Source: Nymphaea colorata
Taxonomy: Eukaryota > Streptophyta > Magnoliopsida > Nymphaeales > Nymphaeaceae
Length of the DNA: 64,000 nucleotides
Direction: 5' to 3'
Assembly: GCF_008831285.2 (NCBI RefSeq)
Contig: NC_045149.1
Coordinates: 15,836,578 to 15,900,577, forward strand
A program made the translations under genes and the position numbers. The number at the start of each line of letters is the position of its first letter. Position 1 is the stretch's first letter. The notes below the pieces were generated by a model, which did no database searches, was not told the origin of the DNA, and was given only the letters and a program-made list of their open reading frames with translations. This document shows, piece after piece, positions 58,741 through 64,000 of this stretch.

Positions 58741-61719
58741 ATGAACCATCTCTTTCGATGGTGGAGGATTCTTCGTCCGAGACCTCTCCTGCCCAAACCT
58801 TCTCTCTTCTCTGGTTTCGCTCTCTGCTCAGAAGTGACAGCTCCAGAAGAAGACGAGCTACAAGAGCACTCTGGCCCCATCCTTCCGAGCCTCAGGGACC
58901 CCATTTTGGATACTGTTGCGTGTTTGATCAAGGTGGGTGCAAGGAGATTCCTTAGTAGCAATAGATTTTCCGAGCTTGTGTCATCGTTGGCTCCGTATCA
59001 CGTAGACCGGATGCTTATCAGTCTCAAGGGCGACGCTGATTCCTCATTCTACCTCTTCAAATGCCTCCGGGAGCAACATGGGTTTTGCCACTCCAGATTC
59101 TCTTGCTTCCTGGTTGCACACGTCTTGGCCCGAGAGAAGCGTTTGCGGGACGTGCTGTGGGTGCTGCGGTCATTGGTTGAAAAAGAAGGTTTCCTTTACT
59201 TGTAAATTTGTAATTTTAGATCCTAAAAATTCGCCCTCTTTCTCCGTGAATGTGAAACCATCTTTTTTTTCTGCTGGGGTATTCTCCAAAGCATGTCTAA
59301 TTTTCTTTTACATTTTGAAAACTTCTTCAATTTTTTAAATATCTTTCTTCTGCTAGATGTAATAATTTTTTTTGGAAAAACAAGGTAAGCTATGTTGCCG
59401 CTTTGATGTTGATACATTGGGTCGTTGTATTTTTCTTTCTCTGAATTTGAGTTGGTATATGCGTTAGTCCTGTATTGACCATTTCCTTTTACTGGGCAAT
59501 GAATGTCTCCAATATTGCTTTCGTGATATGGAAAAATACCTTTTTATAGTTATTACTTATTAGTAGCTTTCGTCCACTTTGACATGATATTCTTTCGTGT
59601 TTAGTAACCTTTTCTTGCTGTTCGGTTGCTGTTGGCGAACATGACAGGGGTTGGTTCAGCTACTGACCTTTGTGAGGCATTGTGGAACGAATTCAGGGGG
59701 TGGGACTGCAACGACCTTGTTTTTGATATGCTGGCAAGCGTGTACTCGAGAACCGAAATGGTTGATGATGCACTTTGCATCCTCTTTAAGATGAGGGCTC
59801 TCGGTTTTCATGTTTCAATACTAACTTATAATCAACTTCTCTACAACTTAAGACACACAAACATGGTGCTGGAAATGTATGAGGAGATATGTTCTAGTGG
59901 CATTGTCCCGGATGTGCACACTTACACAATCCTTATTGACGCTCTATGCAAGCAGAAACAGCTGGGACAAGCACTGGCATTCTTTCAAGAACTGAGGGAT
60001 ATAGGATATAGACCTTGCATCGTCACCTTGAATAGTCTTATGTCTGGCTTCTGCAAGGCAGGATCTGTTAATACTGCCAAATCCTTTCTTCGTGTGATGC
60101 TTTATTATGGATTCTTCCCTGACAGATGCAGTTATAATATACTTATCCATGGCCTTTCTTTGGTAGGTTCCATGGATGAAGCCATGGACACATTGAAGAA
60201 CATGAAGCTGGACAAGATAAAACCAGATTTGATCAGTTACAATTCTCTCATTTATGGTTTTGCTATACTTGGTATGGTGGAAGAGGCAGAAAAAGTTATT
60301 GGCATAATGACCGGAGAAGGTGTGATTCCAAATCATGTTACTTATACGACTCTGATAAATGGATACTGTCAGAAAGGTGATATCAAGGAGGGGCTGAGGA
60401 TAAGAGAGGAAATGATCCACCGAAATTTTCAAATGAATCATGTTACTTACGGAACACTGCTTAATGGACTATGCCGTCAGGGTTTGGTGCATGATGCTGA
60501 TCGGTTGCTCAAAGAGATGGTGACTCTAGGCTTGGAACCAGATCAGATTGCATACTGTATCCTTATGAATGGCTACAGCAAGCAAGGAAATATGCAGAAG
60601 GTGAGTCAACTGTTTGGTGATATGTGCTCAAAGGGAATCGTGCCCAATGCTTTTGCACATGGAGCGACTCTCTATGGATTATGTAAGAGTGGCAAGCTAT
60701 TTGAGGCCATGAATTATTTTGAGAGTCTGGTCAATAGTGAGGCAGTTACGGATGTTTTTCTATATAATATTATGATAGATGGCTGTGTAAAGTTTGGCTA
60801 TGTTTCTGAGGCAGTCAAAATATATGAGCAGTTGATTAAGGCTGGATTGACTCCTTCCATGGTTACCATAAATTCTCTCATCTTTGGTTTTTGCAAAATC
60901 GGTAGTCTGGTTGAAGCTAGGGAGCTTCTGGAAACAAGTGAATCTCTCGGTTTGCTTCCAAATGAGATAAGCTACACTATTCTGTTGGACGGGTATTGTG
61001 CGGTAGGGGACACAGAGATGATGGTTCAATTGTTTAATCAGATGGAGGAAAAAGCCATCCAGCCAAATGTTATTACCTACACTATACTAGTGAAAAAGCT
61101 CTGCGAACAAGGGCATCTTGAAAAATCTTTCCATTTTCTAAGAGAAATGTGCAGAAAGGGGATATCTGCAGATCCAGTTGTGTACAATGTTCTTATCAAA
61201 AGGTTTTGTGATCAGCATGATTTAAGGATGGCCATCTATCTACATGATGAGATGCTGCGTCATGGCGTTATGCCCAGCCCTGCTACATATCATGTTATCA
61301 TCAACAGCCTCTGCTTGAAGGGTAAAGTGGAAATTGCAGAAGAACTGCTTGATTCTCGTGTCAAGCAAGGTGTGGCTTTGGATAAGAGGCTCTTTCATTT
61401 GATAATGAGTGCATACTGCATAAGAAGAAACATACAGAAAACTGTAGTTCTTTTCAATAAAATGAAAGAAGTTGGTTTTAGAATTTCAATTGCTGATTAT
61501 AGTGTTGTTATAAATAGACTTTGCAAACGGAACTTATCATATTCAGCAAAAGTTTTTTTTGTGATGATGTTAAGGGATGGGATATCCCCTGATAAAGAGA
61601 TTTGCAGCATTTTAATTCAAAGTTTTGAGCGGGAAGGTGATCTTAATTCAGTAAATGCACTTCAAGCTAAGATGATCCAGTGTAACTTGGACTGGTTTTA
61701 TGTGAGAGGGGAAACATAA
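58741..61719 (+). CDS. P-class pentatricopeptide repeat protein, At1g13630-like (2 exons)
   Basis: Exon 1 is 58741-59188 and exon 2 is 59648-61719, joined in phase 1 through a 459-bp intron; the product has 839 residues. The N terminus is Arg-rich with few acids (MNHLFRWWRILRPRPLLPKP), as in a mitochondrial or plastid presequence. From about residue 170 to the end there are about 18-19 PPR motifs of 35 residues, each with a Y/N-x-L-I-x-G-x-C core. No E, E+ or DYW extension follows, so this is P-class. Such proteins bind specific organelle RNAs and affect stability, splicing or translation; no target can be read here. The resemblance to Arabidopsis At1g13630 (LLYNLRHT, MVLEMYEEI) is from memory. 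Without splicing, exon 1 would end 5 codons later at a stop. Confidence 0.92.
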
Positions 61720-61944
61720 ACCTACATGCATATATTATGTTTGTGCCGCAGATATCCTCTTCCCAACTATCGTCATTAGGGGACAGCTGTCAATGACAAA
61801 CTTCCTGTTTTGAGGTCCACACTGCAACTGTACTTTTTCAAAATGATGCTTAAATACATCTCTAACCTTGTACGTAATCTGCAGATTGTGGATCTTTACA
61901 TGGGTTCTATCCAGAAATTCCAACCTGATCAAGGGTGTTATCTG

Positions 61945-62288
61945 CAGATAAAGCGAGAAAACATTGAGCTGTGGCAGTGTTTTTGCAGGTAACATCCCTC
62001 CAAAACCAAAATTTGGTCCATCAGAAATATGGTCTATTGAAGTTGTCTTACTAAGTTCATTTGATTCATGATGTAGTTTATGCTTTTGAGAAGCAATAGC
62101 ACTTACTCTTGATCTTCAGATAAAGCAAAACAACATCGAGCAATGGCAACGTTTTGCAGGTATCATCCATCCAAAACGAAATTTTGGTCAATCAAATATA
62201 TGGTTTGTGGAAGTTGTCTTACTAAGTCTATGTGATTCATGATGTAGTTTCAGCTTTGAGAAGCAAGGGCACTTGCTCTTGGTGACTG
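61945..62288. repeat. Tandem repeat, 2 x 172 bp, downstream of the PPR gene
   Basis: Unit 1 starts CAGATAAAGCGAGAAAACAT at 61,945 and unit 2 starts CAGATAAAGCAAAACAACAT at 62,117. Both go on through TTTTGCAGGTA, CATCC-TCCAAAAC, GTTGTCTTACTAAGT, GATTCATGATGTAGTTT and GAGAAGCAA-GGCACTT-CTCTTG. Divergence is roughly one base in eight. It may overlap the 3' UTR. Confidence 0.85.
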
Positions 62289-63060
62289 CTGAAACTAAAA
62301 ACATTCCTGGAGTCTCTCATAGCTGCACTACGCTATGTTGTCTATTCAAGGTTTTTATCTTCTTAAACACTATTTAACACTTTGCCTTTTTCTGTTTCAA
62401 TGTTACAATTCATCTGATTGAACTGCAGGATTTGAGTGGTCAGCCTCTTTGGCTTAGGTGGAATAGACAATGAAACCTAGAAGGCATGCCAAAAATGTGC
62501 TTCTCTTCTGTTCTCTTGTCCCTTTTCAGATAATGTTGGATATTCATTTGGGTCTAACCGTGAGACCTATCTCATTTGAACGAAATGAGGGAGAAATCAA
62601 TAGCACATGTCATCCAGAGTCTCACCAAGAAGGTGTGGTTAGTCAATGTCTCCCTCCTTGCGTCTGATGTAGCAGCCACTTCCCTGCCTGCGAGCCTCCA
62701 AGAACTGTTTCATTATGGGGTTCTACCAATTGAATATATTGGCTGATGGTGGTCAATGATAAATCAGGGATTTCACATTTCACTATCAGTGTTGGTTCGG
62801 GAATCTTTGTCAACCGGTGAACGTTAATGTGTTTGGTGCAGTAGATGATGTTGTCCCCCATGCTGTGGTTTGGTGGAAGTCACCAGGTATGACTCCCAAT
62901 TGCAAAATCTACTGTCTAACCTTAGACTGAGATGTTATAGCACCTGATTGCAACTGAAGCTTTCTTTATTTTCCTGGTGAGTGAAGTCTTGGTTTATTAT
63001 AGTATTAATCCTACATACTACAACCCTGCAGACCCTAAACATCTCTGTAGGACATACCAT
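62289..63060. other. Intergenic, no gene supported
   Basis: Short frames of no known family. Homology to the NCRK-like locus becomes visible only from about 63,061. Confidence 0.5.
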
Positions 63061-64000
63061 GTCTGATCAAATTGCTGTTTTGTTATGAAAAATAAAATTC
63101 AGTTGCTTGTTAGTTCTTGTGAAGAGTTTCGCTCTGTGTTTCTATTGCCTACCCTCTTTTCAGAATATCTGTTATTGACCATCTTTTCTGGCTAATCCGG
63201 TTTGGTCATTTTGTAGCAGTTTTTTTCACTTTGATCAGCATGCTGACTGCATTATTTACATTCGTAGGGTTCATGGAATGATAGTGAACTAAGTGGATAT
63301 GGTTCTGATTCTGAAAGAACAGAGAAATAGGTGTCACAAGTCATCCATGATGCCTCCAATTCTGCAGTTAATGCAGAGTTCGGATGTGGGGCTTCACAGG
63401 CAGGGGAGAACTTTGAAGCACGTTAGCTAACTGATACTCCTAATGTCTAAAGCCCAGATTTGGCGGTTGATTAATGAGGAAGAAGCTTGATCAGTGGACC
63501 TGATGGAGCCTTGGATCAAAGAAGTTTCGGGAAAGCAATGTGCATTCTTTGTGATGAGAAAGCAGCCGCATCATGGATCCTGCGACATTGGCTTTGAGGA
63601 ATGTACGGTACAGAGGCATGAAGGAACGAAACTCCGTGAAGACTCGAGCTTCAATCAAGCAGGTTTAAAGGTGTTGTAGATGGTTCTTGGTTGTTGGTTT
63701 CCGCTATCTTTTCTTTTTCTTTCTCCCAAACTTCATCAATCCGCTATCGCTTTTGTAACCTTCCTAGACTAGTGCCCTTCTATCATTCCTGTCATCAACC
63801 CAATCACCGGACGCCCACTTCGTAAATTTCGAATAAGTTTGCAAATCCTTTTGGTTAAATGGATAAGGTTGCATAGGTGTTAGATGTTGTACATTTCGAT
63901 TCCTTAGCTCACGTCTGCTTACAATACCTGGCGCTGGAATGCTGTTTCTTACTAAGCGCCTAATCTATCAACTAAAGGTTATTTATGACAATCAGCACTC
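63061..64000 (+). repeat. Duplicated segment of the NCRK-like gene end
   Basis: Corresponds to about 55,976-57,000: last intron, last exon and 3' flank, in the same orientation. Shared words include TCTGATCAA-ATGCTG-TTTGTTA (start), CATCTTTTCTGGCTAA, TTTGGTCATTTTGTAGCAG, and at the end TCTATCA-C-AAAGGTTAT. The match reaches the window edge, so the copy may be longer. Confidence 0.9.
63268..63554 (+). pseudogene. Pseudogene copy of the last exon of the NCRK-like gene
   Basis: The acceptor TTCGTAG/GGTTCATGG is kept, and the frame opens GSWNDSELSGYGSDSERTEK, close to [20 protein letters not shown] of the parent exon. It then meets TAG at 63,328. Later stops and small indels follow, although words such as GTGGACCTGATGGAGCCT survive. 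The kinase exons are absent in the 1.5 kb upstream, so this is a partial copy and not expressed as a kinase. Confidence 0.88.

Noticed and set aside
59944-60441. 165-codon minus-strand frame in the PPR gene
   Set aside because: Antisense of PPR repeats, which often leave long open frames on the opposite strand. No independent support.
1-64000. CRISPR array, bacterial operon or biosynthetic gene cluster
   Set aside because: Repeats are few-copy minisatellites without uniform spacers, genes are intron-bearing and functionally unrelated, and the sequence is plainly plant nuclear DNA.

Overview
The window is nuclear DNA from a flowering plant. The genes are split by AT-rich introns with GT-AG ends, and the protein families are typical of land plants: a plant synaptotagmin, a EUL-type lectin, a WAV3-like RING/VWA protein, an NCRK-like receptor kinase and a P-class PPR protein. 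Long AT-rich intergenic stretches hold worn transposon pieces. I see no tRNA, rRNA or CRISPR array. The species cannot be fixed from the sequence.

Layout. 1-1,317: a small minus-strand gene for a one-pass membrane protein with a proline-rich tail (759-977). 1,318-5,255: intergenic, with two short tandem repeats. 5,590-13,431: SYT3-like synaptotagmin, 12 exons, 543 codons, plus strand. 13,432-18,138: repeats, a broken gene-like tract and a LINE scrap on the minus strand. 18,139-19,188: EULS3-type lectin, 3 exons, minus strand. 20,773-25,100: Ty1/copia retrotransposon with an open 1,166-codon frame but no RNase H and no recognisable 3' LTR. 25,101-35,750: gene-poor, with a Tourist-like MITE at 33,827-34,096. 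36,003-40,360: RING-H2/VWA protein of the WAV3 type, 2 exons, 732 codons. 40,361-46,500: no firm gene, one exon-like island. 47,166-56,551: NCRK-like receptor kinase, 9 coding exons, about 657 codons. 58,741-61,719: PPR protein, 2 exons, 839 codons. 61,945-64,000: a 172-bp tandem repeat, then a decayed second copy of the end of the NCRK-like gene.

The genes are independent plant loci and do not form an operon or cluster. Their inferred cell roles differ: ER-plasma membrane lipid contact (synaptotagmin), sugar binding (EUL lectin), ubiquitin ligation in growth control (RING/VWA), membrane signalling (receptor kinase) and organelle RNA processing (PPR). The clearest evolutionary signals are in and around the NCRK-like gene: two tandem 40-codon cysteine exons in the same phase and cysteine register, and a pseudogene copy of its last exon on the far side of the PPR gene. 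I found no evidence of a new multi-gene system. All exon joins are predictions from splice signals and reading frame, without transcript support.
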